A DNA stretch of 64,000 nt from Neorhodopirellula pilleata (GTDB lineage: Bacteria; Planctomycetota; Planctomycetia; Pirellulales; Pirellulaceae), in NCBI RefSeq assembly GCF_007859915.1, contig NZ_SJPM01000010.1, forward strand, positions 190,743 to 254,742, written 5' to 3'. Shown piece by piece: positions 8,589 to 17,733 of the stretch. The notes under the pieces were generated by a model. The model made no database searches. It saw nothing but the letters and a program-made list of their open reading frames with translations, and was not told where the DNA came from. Each line of letters begins with the position of its first letter. Within the stretch, counting starts at the first letter, position 1. The translations under genes and the position numbers were made by a program.

Positions 8589-9104
8589 ATGTTCAATCCG
8601 TTGGCTGCGACCACCATCGGTGCTCTGGAACAAACGCTCTCGTTTACCGAGCGGCGTCATGAGTTGTTGGCAAGCAACATCGCGAACCTGAGTACACCGG
8701 ACTATCGCAGCCGCGACCTGAACGTCAGCGAGTTCCAAGCCTCGCTGGCAAAGTCCATTCAAGATTCCAAACAATCGGCCACCTCGCAGATGCCGACGAT
8801 GCCGGGCTTTCCGCCTGAACTGGCCGTCCAATTCGGGCTCGCCGGACCAGCCGGAATGTCACCGGGTTCGATCGAAGACCCGCGGCTTCAACCCGTCGGT
8901 CCGACCGCAGCGGAAACGCGTGACGATCGATGGAGCGGCCCTCGGGCGGCCACCGAAGCGATCGTCTACCACGACAACAGCGACGTGTCATTGGAAGAAC
9001 AAGTCAATCGAATTTCTAAAAACAAACACCTCCACAACCTAGCCATCTCGACGCTGCGAAACCAATTCGAGCTATTGCGAGCGGCGATCACCGAACGCGC
9101 CTAA
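8589..9104 (+). CDS. flgB: flagellar basal-body rod protein FlgB
   Basis: The N-terminus contains ERRHELLASNIANLSTPDYRSRDL, split here only by reading: the LLASNIANLSTPDY motif is the rod/hook N-terminal signature. The C-terminal helix NKHLHNLAISTLRNQFELLRAAI is typical of rod proteins. FlgB forms the proximal rod above the MS ring. The 171-residue length is somewhat longer than usual because of a central stretch rich in Pro and Gly. It is followed by flgC, fliE and fliF, the standard rod/MS-ring order. Confidence 0.93.
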   Translation: MFNPLAATTIGALEQTLSFTERRHELLASNIANLSTPDYRSRDLNVSEFQASLAKSIQDSKQSATSQMPTMPGFPPELAVQFGLAGPAGMSPGSIEDPRLQPVGPTAAETRDDRWSGPRAATEAIVYHDNSDVSLEEQVNRISKNKHLHNLAISTLRNQFELLRAAITERA

Positions 9105-9236
9105 AGCCTATCCAAAAACCGCTCTCAGAATTAGCCGATGGGCGTTAGCACCGGTTTTCGCGACTCGAACCGCGATCAACGCGATGCAACGAATGGTTAT
9201 CGGATCGGCACTCAGTACCACAAAGGACAGAAAATC

Positions 9237-9659
9237 ATGATGGTCAGCGCAATGGACATCAGCACTTCGGCGCTCGTTGCCCAACGAACTCGACTCAACG
9301 CGATCTCGGGCAACATCGCCAACATCTCATCGCTCGTCGACGAGAACGGCAACCCGAACCCTTATCGCGCCCGCCAAGTGGTTTTTCAAACCGACGAGAC
9401 GAAAGGCAAGGGAGACGCGGCCGGTGTAAAGGTATCGGAGATCCTGGTCGATCAATCCGAGCCGCTTTATCGCTATCAACCCGAACACCCTCTCGCAATT
9501 AAAGAGGGCGAATGGGAAGGCTATGTGGCCTATCCCAATATTGATTTGACAACGCAAATGGTCGACGCACTCGAAACAACCCGCGCCTATGAGGCGAACA
9601 TCGGCGTGATCGAAATCAGCAAAGACATGAGCCGTCAGCGACTCGCAATCCTGGCATAG
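9237..9659 (+). CDS. flgC: flagellar basal-body rod protein FlgC
   Basis: The ATG at 9237 follows an AAAGGACAG ribosome binding site, whereas a longer frame from 9138 adds 33 residues that do not resemble FlgC. The 140-residue protein has MDISTSALVAQRTRLNAISG followed by NIANISS, the central YRARQVVFQTDE region and the C-terminal TTRAYEANIGVIEISKDM, all typical of FlgC. It builds the proximal rod with FlgB. Confidence 0.93.
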   Translation: MMVSAMDISTSALVAQRTRLNAISGNIANISSLVDENGNPNPYRARQVVFQTDETKGKGDAAGVKVSEILVDQSEPLYRYQPEHPLAIKEGEWEGYVAYPNIDLTTQMVDALETTRAYEANIGVIEISKDMSRQRLAILA

Positions 9660-9660
9660 A

Positions 9661-9756
9661 GCCTCTGCGAAAAGGGGTCTGACCCTTTGGAAGCGATTCG
9701 GTTTTGTTGTTTCTTGTTAACGTCGGAGAGGGTCAGACCCCTTTTCGCAAAGGCTC
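9661..9756. repeat. REP-like palindrome with GGGGTCTGACCC core, copy 1
   Basis: Arms at 9666-9686 and 9729-9749 are perfect complements (core AAAAGGGGTCTGACCCT), with about 42 bases between them. The element occupies nearly all of the flgC-fliE gap, just 12 bp before the fliE start. A second member with much longer arms lies at 35194-35316. Confidence 0.85.
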
Positions 9757-9768
9757 TTAGTCTGACTG

Positions 9769-10173
9769 ATGTCCACACCCCTTCGCTTCTCTCCGATCGC
9801 ACCGCCGGCTATACCGTCGTTTGCGCGAATTGCGAAGATCGACTCACTCGGCACATCACATTCCCAAACAAGCGGCCTTGCGAGTTCACCAGGGTTTTCG
9901 CTTAATCTCGAAACCGCCGGAACGCAGTCCATTGGATCGCCTTCGCAAGACATCGGTGGTTTGCCAGGACTGTTGATCAATCAAGTCCGCGGTGTCCAGT
10001 CGATGCAGTCGGGTGCCGACGCGATGGTCAATACGATGCTCACCGGCGGTGACGTCAACGAAGCCGAAGTGCTCACGTCGGTTCAAAAAGCGGATTTGGC
10101 ATTTCGAATGTTGTTGCAAATCCGCAATAAATTAATGGACGCCTACCGCGAAGTTCAGCAAATCCAAATCTGA
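9769..10173 (+). CDS. fliE: flagellar hook-basal body protein FliE
   Basis: The C-terminal half has the FliE signature: DVNEAEVLTSVQKADLAFRM followed by LLQIRNKLMDAYREVQQIQI to the stop. FliE links the MS ring to the rod. The protein is 134 residues, longer than the usual ~105, because of a Pro/Ser-rich N-terminus with little similarity. No clear ribosome binding site precedes ATG 9769; the palindrome ends only 12 bp upstream. Confidence 0.88.
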   Translation: MSTPLRFSPIAPPAIPSFARIAKIDSLGTSHSQTSGLASSPGFSLNLETAGTQSIGSPSQDIGGLPGLLINQVRGVQSMQSGADAMVNTMLTGGDVNEAEVLTSVQKADLAFRMLLQIRNKLMDAYREVQQIQI

Positions 10174-10184
10174 TCTGAGTTCTT

Positions 10185-11819
10185 ATGTTGCAGACCGCGA
10201 TCGAACAGTTCCGAAACGTTTTCAGCTCGATGCCGATTCCCTCACGGGTCATCGCCGGGTTGTTGCTCGTCGTCATCGTGCTCGCGCTGGGGTTCCTGGT
10301 TCGCGGCGGCACGTCGACTCAATACGAATACCTGCTCGGCGGAAAGCTACTTGATGAAAAAGACATCGACGCCGCCGAGTTAGCATTCGGTAGCGCGGGA
10401 TTGACCGGGTGGGAACGTGAATCTCGCCGGATCAAGATCCCCATCGATCAACGTAGTGCGTATCTTGCGGCGCTCGAACAATCCTCCGCACTGCCGATGT
10501 CGTTGCGAACCCATGTTCAATCGGCACTCGATTCAACATCGCCGTTCGATTCGAGTGAACAACGCATCGCCCGTGTGATGCACGCCAAAGAACAAGACCT
10601 CAGCGACAACATCACCAAGTTCCCCGACATTCGCACTGCGACGGTGCATTACGACGAAGGCGAGCGGATGGGATTGTCGCGCAGCCGTCCGCAATCGGCG
10701 AGCGTGATCGTTCAACCCGAAGGGTTGCAACCGTTGTCGCAAGCTCGCGTGCAAATGATCAAAGAAATGATCCGTGCGTCGTTTGCCGGAATGCGGGTCG
10801 ACGACGTGCAAGTCACCGACACGAACAGCGTCACGATGCCCGGCAGTGGTGAGGACGAAGATCCGTTGTCGAAGAAACAACGCGAGAAGGAAGCTTACTA
10901 CGAACAAAAAATCCGATCGCAACTCGCCGGCTACGGACAAATCCATGTCAAGACGTTCGCCGAGATCGACCCCACGATGGGCGTTGAAAAAGCCAGCTTG
11001 AAGTACGCCGATCAACCCACCACGTTGGCCGAAACGTCTCGCAAGATGGAAGTCGAATCTTCCAGCCCCGTGCCCGGCGGCGTACCAGGGGCTCAACCCA
11101 ACACGATTTCCAACCGTCCGGCGAAGATCGACGCGACAGCGCGGACGTCGAAAACCAAAGAAGACGAACGAACCAGCAGTAAGGTCGCCGGTCAGGAATA
11201 CGAAACCACTCGCATCGCCGGGTTGCCCGTCAAACGAATTCGCGTTTCGATCGGTCTGCCACGTAGTTACTACCGCAAAGTTTGGGCGGAAGAATTTCTC
11301 ATAAGTAACCCCGACAAGACCGGCGCGGATGCCCCTGCGATGGACAACGACGAATTGCAAAAGTTGCGAGATCAAACCAAGCTCGCGATTCAGTCTGCGG
11401 TCACTCCCATGCTGCCCGAGGTTTCCGCCGGCGAAGACCGATTTCCGTTAGTTGAAGTCTGGGATTATCCCGATCTACCGGAACGGGACGTCGCCGATTC
11501 GGGAACCAGCCAAGCGGCACTGACTTGGCTGGCCGACTCCTGGCAAACGATCGCCATGATCCTGTTGGCCGGGATGGCGTTGCTGGTCGCCCGGGGAGCC
11601 ATGAAATCCATCGGCGGTGATGCCGATCCGGCAGCTTTCGCCGAAGGATTCGGTTTGGAACTTCCGGCCCCGCCCGCGCCATCGGAGGAGGTGGAAGGCA
11701 AGACCGAACAAATGGAGATCACCGGTGGTTCACTCAAACAAGAATTGGTCGGTTTGGTTGAGAACAATCCCGAGGTCGCCGCTAATGTACTGCGAAGTTG
11801 GATCGGCGAAGCCGCGTAG
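10185..11819 (+). CDS. fliF: flagellar MS-ring protein FliF
   Basis: A 544-residue protein with an N-terminal membrane segment near residues 21-40 (VIAGLLLVVIVLALGFLV). Next comes the ring-building domain with QSARV-type repeats and the family motif SRSRPQSASVIVQPEG, then a variable middle with a Pro/Ser-rich linker. A second membrane segment is near 450-470 (TIAMILLAGMALLVARG). The C-terminal tail that normally binds FliG is present (ELVGLVENNPEVAANVLRSW). FliF is the base on which the rod and the switch are built. Confidence 0.93.
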   Translation: MLQTAIEQFRNVFSSMPIPSRVIAGLLLVVIVLALGFLVRGGTSTQYEYLLGGKLLDEKDIDAAELAFGSAGLTGWERESRRIKIPIDQRSAYLAALEQSSALPMSLRTHVQSALDSTSPFDSSEQRIARVMHAKEQDLSDNITKFPDIRTATVHYDEGERMGLSRSRPQSASVIVQPEGLQPLSQARVQMIKEMIRASFAGMRVDDVQVTDTNSVTMPGSGEDEDPLSKKQREKEAYYEQKIRSQLAGYGQIHVKTFAEIDPTMGVEKASLKYADQPTTLAETSRKMEVESSSPVPGGVPGAQPNTISNRPAKIDATARTSKTKEDERTSSKVAGQEYETTRIAGLPVKRIRVSIGLPRSYYRKVWAEEFLISNPDKTGADAPAMDNDELQKLRDQTKLAIQSAVTPMLPEVSAGEDRFPLVEVWDYPDLPERDVADSGTSQAALTWLADSWQTIAMILLAGMALLVARGAMKSIGGDADPAAFAEGFGLELPAPPAPSEEVEGKTEQMEITGGSLKQELVGLVENNPEVAANVLRSWIGEAA

Positions 11820-11824
11820 GATAG

Positions 11825-13627
11825 ATGTCGATTCCTCCAACCTATCGAACCTGGCTGGTTCACGCGATCCGATGTTCGATCTTGGCTGGCTTGTTGTTGC
11901 TGTTGCCTTCGCCCCATGGACGGTCGCTCGGCGAGCGACTTGCCTTTGGCAATCTCACCATCGATGACGAAGCCGCCGTTTCACCACCTACGCTCGAACA
12001 GGTCATCGCGGCAACGGGCGGAGCGTTTGAGGTCGCTCGTGTCGAACCAACTGCGAATGATCGGGGCTTGTTTGAACTGCAAGATCAGGCGGGCAACCGG
12101 ATCGGATGGGCCGCTCGCACCTTGCCCGCTGCTCAAGACGTCGCCGGTTACCGCGGGCCGACCGAAGCGGTCTTGATACTTGATCAACAACAAGCGATCG
12201 TCGCCGTCGATGTGCTCGGCAGTCACGACACCGAAGAACACGTCGACGAGGTTCGAAACTCGCCGGCGTTCCTGAATCAATTCGTCGGCTTAACCTGGGG
12301 CGGTCGATCGATCGACGACTCTTCCGTTAACATCGACGGCGTCTCCGGTGCCACACTGACAAGCCTCGCGATGGCACGCGGCATCTTGAAACGACTCGGC
12401 AGCGAAACACGTTCGTTGGTCTTCGATCGGCCGTTGAGTTTGGAGGATGCTCAAAAAGTTTTCCCGGACGCTCAAGGCGTTTCCGGTGATCCGGTGGCGA
12501 CCGTCGTCGCCGACGTTGACGACCCCGAGTCCGTTCTGGGCACGCTCGTTCGGACCGGCGCATTCGTCGAGAACGAAGTCGGTTATCAAGGGCCGACGGA
12601 AATGCTGTTGGGTTTCGACGGCGACGGCAAACTGCTCAAACCGGTCGTGCGACAATCCTTTGATAACGAACCCTACGTCGGTTACGTGCCACAGGAATAT
12701 TCCTTTTGGCAATTCTTCCGTGGCAAGACAATCACCGAACTAGCGGCATTCAACGTCCAAGCTGAGGGAGTCGAAGGCGTCTCCGGGGCGACCATGACGA
12801 GCATGGCAATCGCCTACACGTTGCCCCAGGTGGCGGCGAAGATCGAAGCAACCGGGGGATTGAAGCAGTGGACGGCCCCCTCCCCACCGCCGGGACGTTG
12901 GGACCGGATCGAGCAAGCGATCAGCCAGATCCGATGGACGCTTGCCGACGGCATAACGATCGGGCTCATCATGTTGCTCGCCGTTCTCGTCGGGACGCAT
13001 CAAATGCGACGCAAGCCGATTCGCACGGCGTGGTTGATATTGGTGATCATTGGTATCGGTGGATGGACGGGCAATTTAATTTCGCTCGCTCTGATCGCCG
13101 GTTGGACCACGTCAGGCGTCAGTTGGTATTTGGCGATCGGCTTGGTCGGACTCGTTGCGGTTGCGATGGTGATCCCGCCGACACGTCGCGGCAATCCCTA
13201 CTGCAACCATCTGTGTCCTCACGGCGCGATCCAGCAATTGATTCGGCCCGGTGCCACATCGAAACGAAAACGCAACTTGCCGCGAGGATGGCATGCTCGT
13301 TTGGCCAACTTACCCGCCGTAACGCTCGCGGTCGCGTATGTGTTGCTGTTGTTCCGGCCGCAAACCGACGTGTCCGTGCTCGAACCCTTTCATGCTTACT
13401 TGTGGACAATCGCATCTTGGTCGGCGATCGTGTTCGCGGTCGCGACCCTGCTGTTTTCCGCGACGATTCCGATGGGCTATTGTCGATTAGGCTGCCCGAC
13501 GGGGCGTTTGATTGAACACATTCGGCTCAAAACGAGTAGTAATCGATGGAGCCGATTTGATTGGGCGGCATCGGGTTTGCTACTCATTGCACTCGTTTCA
13601 TTTTTGGCAAGACGATCGATCGTCTGA
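11825..13627 (+). CDS. NosR/NirI-like membrane flavoprotein with two FMN-binding domains
   Basis: A 600-residue protein beginning with a signal or anchor segment (about 14-30) and two FMN-binding domains. Each domain has the covalent FMN attachment motif SGAT: DGVSGATLTS near 171 and EGVSGATMTS near 317. The second half has several membrane helices and two cytoplasmic loops carrying CNHLCPHG (near 460) and CRLGCPTG (near 552). These CxxxCP motifs are like those of NosR/NirI, which pass electrons across the membrane. It starts 5 bp after fliF on the same strand with an AGGATAG ribosome site, so it may be cotranscribed with flagellar genes. No ApbE flavin transferase or nitrous oxide reductase gene is in the window, so the electron acceptor is unknown. 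Confidence 0.75.
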   Translation: MSIPPTYRTWLVHAIRCSILAGLLLLLPSPHGRSLGERLAFGNLTIDDEAAVSPPTLEQVIAATGGAFEVARVEPTANDRGLFELQDQAGNRIGWAARTLPAAQDVAGYRGPTEAVLILDQQQAIVAVDVLGSHDTEEHVDEVRNSPAFLNQFVGLTWGGRSIDDSSVNIDGVSGATLTSLAMARGILKRLGSETRSLVFDRPLSLEDAQKVFPDAQGVSGDPVATVVADVDDPESVLGTLVRTGAFVENEVGYQGPTEMLLGFDGDGKLLKPVVRQSFDNEPYVGYVPQEYSFWQFFRGKTITELAAFNVQAEGVEGVSGATMTSMAIAYTLPQVAAKIEATGGLKQWTAPSPPPGRWDRIEQAISQIRWTLADGITIGLIMLLAVLVGTHQMRRKPIRTAWLILVIIGIGGWTGNLISLALIAGWTTSGVSWYLAIGLVGLVAVAMVIPPTRRGNPYCNHLCPHGAIQQLIRPGATSKRKRNLPRGWHARLANLPAVTLAVAYVLLLFRPQTDVSVLEPFHAYLWTIASWSAIVFAVATLLFSATIPMGYCRLGCPTGRLIEHIRLKTSSNRWSRFDWAASGLLLIALVSFLARRSIV

Positions 13628-13713
13628 GAAATTCGAGCGGAAAGGCGAGGCGGTCAACGGTTCAGCCGGTCCGGATTGTCGCACGAATTCAATTCGCCTA
13701 CCGTCGCCAGACC

Positions 13714-13722
13714 TGGTATAAT
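13714..13722 (+). promoter_or_regulatory. candidate extended -10 promoter for the DUF1592 gene
   Basis: The sequence TGGTATAAT is an exact extended -10 element, with a weak -35-like TTCGCC about 18 bp upstream. It lies 74 bp before the start codon at 13797. This is a motif match only. Confidence 0.4.
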
Positions 13723-13796
13723 TCAACGCTCCTTCCCCGACCGCGTCATCGATTTCCCACCTCTTACGCGGTCTGACTACCACCTTCCTGAAATTC

Positions 13797-16340
13797 ATGA
13801 AGATCATGTTCCGAATCCTTTCGGCGGGTTTCATTGTTGGCACATGCGTCATTTGGCTCGCTTCGTTTGCTAACGCGGTCACTCCTGAAAACGTTCGAAC
13901 CGACGCCCAAGCCAGTCCCGCTTCGCCCTCGGTTTCCATTCCTGCATCTTCGATGGCGTTCGTTCGCGCAAACTGCATGGACTGCCATGACGGCGACTCT
14001 GGGGAAGGTGACTTTGACGTCAATGCTTTGCCGGGCGATTTGTCAGACGCGGAGAGTATCGAGCAGTGGGTGCGGGTTTTTGACCGAGTACAGAACGGCG
14101 AAATGCCTCCGCCCGAAGACGCCGTCGTGGACGCCAAAGAGCTTCAAAAGTTTTTGCCGCCGACAAGCCAAGCGATCAATCAAGCCGAACGTTTGGCAAG
14201 GTCTCAAGACGGTCGTGTGCAAGGTCGTCGCTTAACGAACCAACAATTGCAAAACACACTCAATGATCTTCTAAGCATTGACGTGCCGTTGGCATCTTTG
14301 ATGCCTGCCGAACAACGCACCCATGGCTTTGTTCATTTGGCCGAAGCGCAAGCGATGTCCCACTTTCAACTGCAATCCCACTTGCGAGTGGTCGACGCCG
14401 CGTTGGACGCCGCCTTCGACCGGGCGATGTTGCCCGACCAAGATTGGTCGATCGATTACGGCCCGGAAAAGATCGCCAACAAACGCCCCAAACAACGCAA
14501 CCGTGACCCGGAAATGCGAGACGGGTTGGCGGTGGTGTGGAGCCACGGTCTGATTTTCTACGGAAGGATCAGTAACAGCGAAGTGGACCAATCGGGCTGG
14601 TACGACATCGAAGTCACCGCTTCGGCGGTTAAGTCGCCCAAGGATCATGGTGTGTGGTGCAGCGTCCGCAGCGGCGAGTGCAGTTCGGGCGCCCCGCTGA
14701 TGACCTGGATCGGCGGTTTCGAGGCAACCAAAGAGCCGAAGACGATGAAGTATCGAGCCTGGATTCCTGAAAACCACATGCTCGAGATTCGTCCGTCCGA
14801 CGTGACCTTGGCCAAAGCACGAACGGAGGGCGGGCAAGTTGGTTTCGGTGAGTGCGAAAATCAAGATGTGCCCGGGGTGGCGATGCATTCACTCAAGATG
14901 ACCCGAGTGTTTCCCGGCGGCGATGTGGCGACGGTCCGAAAACGTTTGTTCGGTGGCGCATCGATGCAATGGGACAAAAACACGAAACGCTCCTATCCCA
15001 ACCTGGACGATGTGGACGACGAGGCGGCCGCCATCGCATTGCAGAGCCAACTGTCGCAGTTTGCCCAGTACGCATTTCGACGTCCGACGTCGCCTGACCT
15101 GCTGCAACCCTACGTGGAGTTCGCGGTCGATTTGTATCGTAACTTACGTGGCAACGACGACACCGACGCGCAAGACAAGACGCCACGTGGGCAAGCCTAC
15201 TACGAAGCCCTGCGATCGGGTTACCGCGCGATTTTATGTTCGCCACGTTTCCTGTACTTGACCGAGCCCTCCGGTGCGGATGGTCGATTGGATGACTGGG
15301 CGATCGCTTCGCGGCTGAGTTACTTGATCACGAACACGATGCCGGACAAGGCGTTGTTAGTGGCGGCCCGGCAAGGGTCACTGGACGATCCCGCCGAACT
15401 GCGTCGCCAAACGACACGATTGCTCGCCACCCCCGACGGCCAACAGTTCGTCGCGAACTTCGCCGCACACTGGCTCGATCTGATCGACATTGATTTCACC
15501 GAACCGGACCGACGACTTTTCAAAGATTTTGATGTCGGCGTGCAGGACGCCATGCTCCAGGAGACCCACCGATTTCTTAACAAGTTGCTCGCCGAGAATC
15601 GGCCGGTCAGCGAGATGATCAACGCCGACTACACGTTTATGAACAGCCGCTTGGCTCGGTACTATGACATCGGTGATGAACTCAGTGGCGTTTCGGCGAA
15701 TCAACTCGATGACCAGATGCGATTGGTCAAGTTGAAGAAAGACGCCCAACGTGGTGGCTTGTTGACTCACGGATCGATCTTGAAAGTCACCGCCAACGGC
15801 AACGATACCTCGCCCGTCCTGCGAGGTATTTGGGTTTGCGAGCGAATTCTAGGGATGGAAATTCCGGCGCCTCCCGCGAACGTGCCTGCCGTTGAACCAG
15901 ACATTCGCGGGGCCACGACGATTCGGGAATTGCTCGCCAAACACGAAGCCGACCCGTCGTGCGCTTCGTGCCACAAAAGTTTCGATCCACCAGGCTTTGC
16001 ACTGGAGAATTTCGACGCGGGCGGTAAGTGGCGACAACAATACCAACAACTCGTTGCGGGCAAATACAAACGCGGTGGCAAGGTCGATCCGAGCTACACG
16101 ATGGTCGACGGACGCGAATTCGAAACCTTTGATGAGTTCCGCGATTTAATCGCCGGCGACCCCGCGATCCTTGCTCGCAACTTGGCCTCGCAGTTGCTGG
16201 TTTACTCGAGTGGGGCCACCATCAGTTTCTCCGACCGTGCCATTCTCGACAAAATGGTGGCTCAAACTCGCAAAGACCAACACGGCTTCCGTTCGATCCT
16301 AGATCAAGTCATCGCCAGCGATGGTTTCTTAAAGAAATAG
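13797..16340 (+). CDS. DUF1592-family planctomycete surface cytochrome-like protein, copy 1
   Basis: An 847-residue exported protein. It has a signal peptide at 1-27 (ending SFANA) and a cytochrome-c-like domain with CMDCH at 60-64. The planctomycete chain follows: a DUF1587-like segment (near 140-200, QLQNTLNDLLSIDVPL), then a carbohydrate-module-like middle part. After that come DUF1595 (near 430-485), DUF1592 (near 495-600, ASRLSYLITNTMPDKAL), DUF1588 (near 650-745) with a second CASCH motif, and DUF1585 (near 770-847). The set is typical of Planctomycetes and Verrucomicrobia and is suspected to act in polysaccharide-linked redox chemistry, but no activity is established. A DUF1552 gene follows after 9 bp. 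Confidence 0.85.
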   Translation: MKIMFRILSAGFIVGTCVIWLASFANAVTPENVRTDAQASPASPSVSIPASSMAFVRANCMDCHDGDSGEGDFDVNALPGDLSDAESIEQWVRVFDRVQNGEMPPPEDAVVDAKELQKFLPPTSQAINQAERLARSQDGRVQGRRLTNQQLQNTLNDLLSIDVPLASLMPAEQRTHGFVHLAEAQAMSHFQLQSHLRVVDAALDAAFDRAMLPDQDWSIDYGPEKIANKRPKQRNRDPEMRDGLAVVWSHGLIFYGRISNSEVDQSGWYDIEVTASAVKSPKDHGVWCSVRSGECSSGAPLMTWIGGFEATKEPKTMKYRAWIPENHMLEIRPSDVTLAKARTEGGQVGFGECENQDVPGVAMHSLKMTRVFPGGDVATVRKRLFGGASMQWDKNTKRSYPNLDDVDDEAAAIALQSQLSQFAQYAFRRPTSPDLLQPYVEFAVDLYRNLRGNDDTDAQDKTPRGQAYYEALRSGYRAILCSPRFLYLTEPSGADGRLDDWAIASRLSYLITNTMPDKALLVAARQGSLDDPAELRRQTTRLLATPDGQQFVANFAAHWLDLIDIDFTEPDRRLFKDFDVGVQDAMLQETHRFLNKLLAENRPVSEMINADYTFMNSRLARYYDIGDELSGVSANQLDDQMRLVKLKKDAQRGGLLTHGSILKVTANGNDTSPVLRGIWVCERILGMEIPAPPANVPAVEPDIRGATTIRELLAKHEADPSCASCHKSFDPPGFALENFDAGGKWRQQYQQLVAGKYKRGGKVDPSYTMVDGREFETFDEFRDLIAGDPAILARNLASQLLVYSSGATISFSDRAILDKMVAQTRKDQHGFRSILDQVIASDGFLKK

Positions 16341-16349
16341 TCTTCTATC

Positions 16350-17660
16350 ATGAACATCGAAAATACTCTCTTCAATTTCCGACAAAAACTTCACCGCCGA
16401 ACCGTGCTTCGTGGCGGCGGGGTGGCGATGAGTTTGCCGTGGTTATCGGCGATGCGACCATCGTTTGCCGCCGAGCCGGCCTCAACCAATGATCCACAAA
16501 ACCCCCGACGTTTTGTCGCGGTCACGATGGGACTCGGACTCGTTAGCGAAAACTGGATGCCCGAGGGCGAAGGCAAACAGTACAAGCCGTCGTTGTACCT
16601 GAAGTCGCTCGAAGACTTGCGGGATCGGTTGACGATCGCTTCAGGTGCGTCGCACCCCGGCGTGACCGGCGGCCACCGCGCCGAAGCTAGTATCTTGACC
16701 GGCACCGCGATGGGAACGAGCGGGCGGGCGGTCAATTCGATTTCGATCGATCAGTACCTTGCCAAACACCTCGGCGATGCGACGCGGTTTCCTTCGCTCG
16801 TGCTGAGCACCGGTGGCAGCACGAGTCCTTGCTACACCGAAAGCGGCGCCATGATTCCGCCGATTACCTCAGCTTCGCAACTGTTCGCGGAGCTGTTCAT
16901 CGACGATTCACCGCGAGAACGCGAGAGACAAGCCGCGCGTGTCCGCCAAGGCCGCTCGATCATGGACTTGGTGGGCGACGACGCCAAATCATTGCAACGC
17001 ACCCTCGGCAGTGGCGATCGCGATCGCCTCGACGCTTACTTCACCAGCGTTCGGCAACTCGAGCAACGGATGGAGCAATCCGAAAAGTGGGCCAAGATGG
17101 CCAAGCCGAAAGTGGAAGCGAAACAGCCCGTCGACATCAAGAACCCCAACGACCTAGTCGGTCGATTCAAGACGATGTGTGACGTGATGCAACTCGCGCT
17201 GGAAACCGATTCGACGCGGTTCATCACCTTGCATTTGCCCGGTGGCGGCGGTGTGGTGCCGATCGAAGGCGTCGAGGAGGGCTACCATTCGCTGAGCCAT
17301 CACGGCCGCGATGAAACCAAACTCGAACAACTCGCGATCGTCGAAGAAGCCGTCGTGGCCCAGTGGGGCAGCTTCCTTCGCAACCTCAACGGCTACGAAG
17401 ACGCTCGAGGCAATTTACTCGATCAAACGACATCGCTGCTGACCAGCAACCTGGGCAACGCGTCCAATCACAGCAACAAAAACATGCCGGTCCTGATCGG
17501 CGGCGGTGGTTTCCGTCACGGCGGACATTTGGCCTTCAGTCAAAAAGAAAACTATCCGCTGACGAATTTCTTCGTGTCCTTGGCTCAACAATTCGGCATG
17601 GAAGTGGACCAGTTCTCCACCGGCACCAGCACGATGGACGGCCTGCCGATTGCGAGTTAG
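16350..17660 (+). CDS. DUF1552-family Tat-exported protein, copy 1
   Basis: A 436-residue protein with a twin-arginine-type leader (RRTVLRGGGVAMSLPWLSAM, residues 17-36), so export in folded form is likely. The rest matches the DUF1552 family: MGLGLVSENWMPEGEG, GHRAEASILTG, and the later GYHSLSHHGRDETKLEQLA with a C-terminal HGGHLAFSQKENYPLTNFF. The His-rich motifs and metal-hydrolase look resemble the sulfatase/DUF1501 superfamily. It lies 9 bp after the DUF1592 gene, and this pairing recurs at 37482-38870. The biochemical role is not known. Confidence 0.85.
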   Translation: MNIENTLFNFRQKLHRRTVLRGGGVAMSLPWLSAMRPSFAAEPASTNDPQNPRRFVAVTMGLGLVSENWMPEGEGKQYKPSLYLKSLEDLRDRLTIASGASHPGVTGGHRAEASILTGTAMGTSGRAVNSISIDQYLAKHLGDATRFPSLVLSTGGSTSPCYTESGAMIPPITSASQLFAELFIDDSPRERERQAARVRQGRSIMDLVGDDAKSLQRTLGSGDRDRLDAYFTSVRQLEQRMEQSEKWAKMAKPKVEAKQPVDIKNPNDLVGRFKTMCDVMQLALETDSTRFITLHLPGGGGVVPIEGVEEGYHSLSHHGRDETKLEQLAIVEEAVVAQWGSFLRNLNGYEDARGNLLDQTTSLLTSNLGNASNHSNKNMPVLIGGGGFRHGGHLAFSQKENYPLTNFFVSLAQQFGMEVDQFSTGTSTMDGLPIAS

Positions 17661-17733
17661 GCGATTAGCGATTGGCTGTTGTCTAACAGCCGATTTGCCA
17701 TATGGTTCTCGCCCTGCCTGTTGTTCATCTCCT

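Noticed and set aside
9661..9756. Rho-independent terminator between flgC and fliE
   Set aside because: The palindrome has long arms and a 42-base centre, no T-run, and recurs elsewhere, so a dispersed REP-like element fits better than an internal terminator.
10533..11375. 280-codon minus-strand frame inside fliF
   Set aside because: It is a shadow of fliF, without recognisable motifs or ribosome site.
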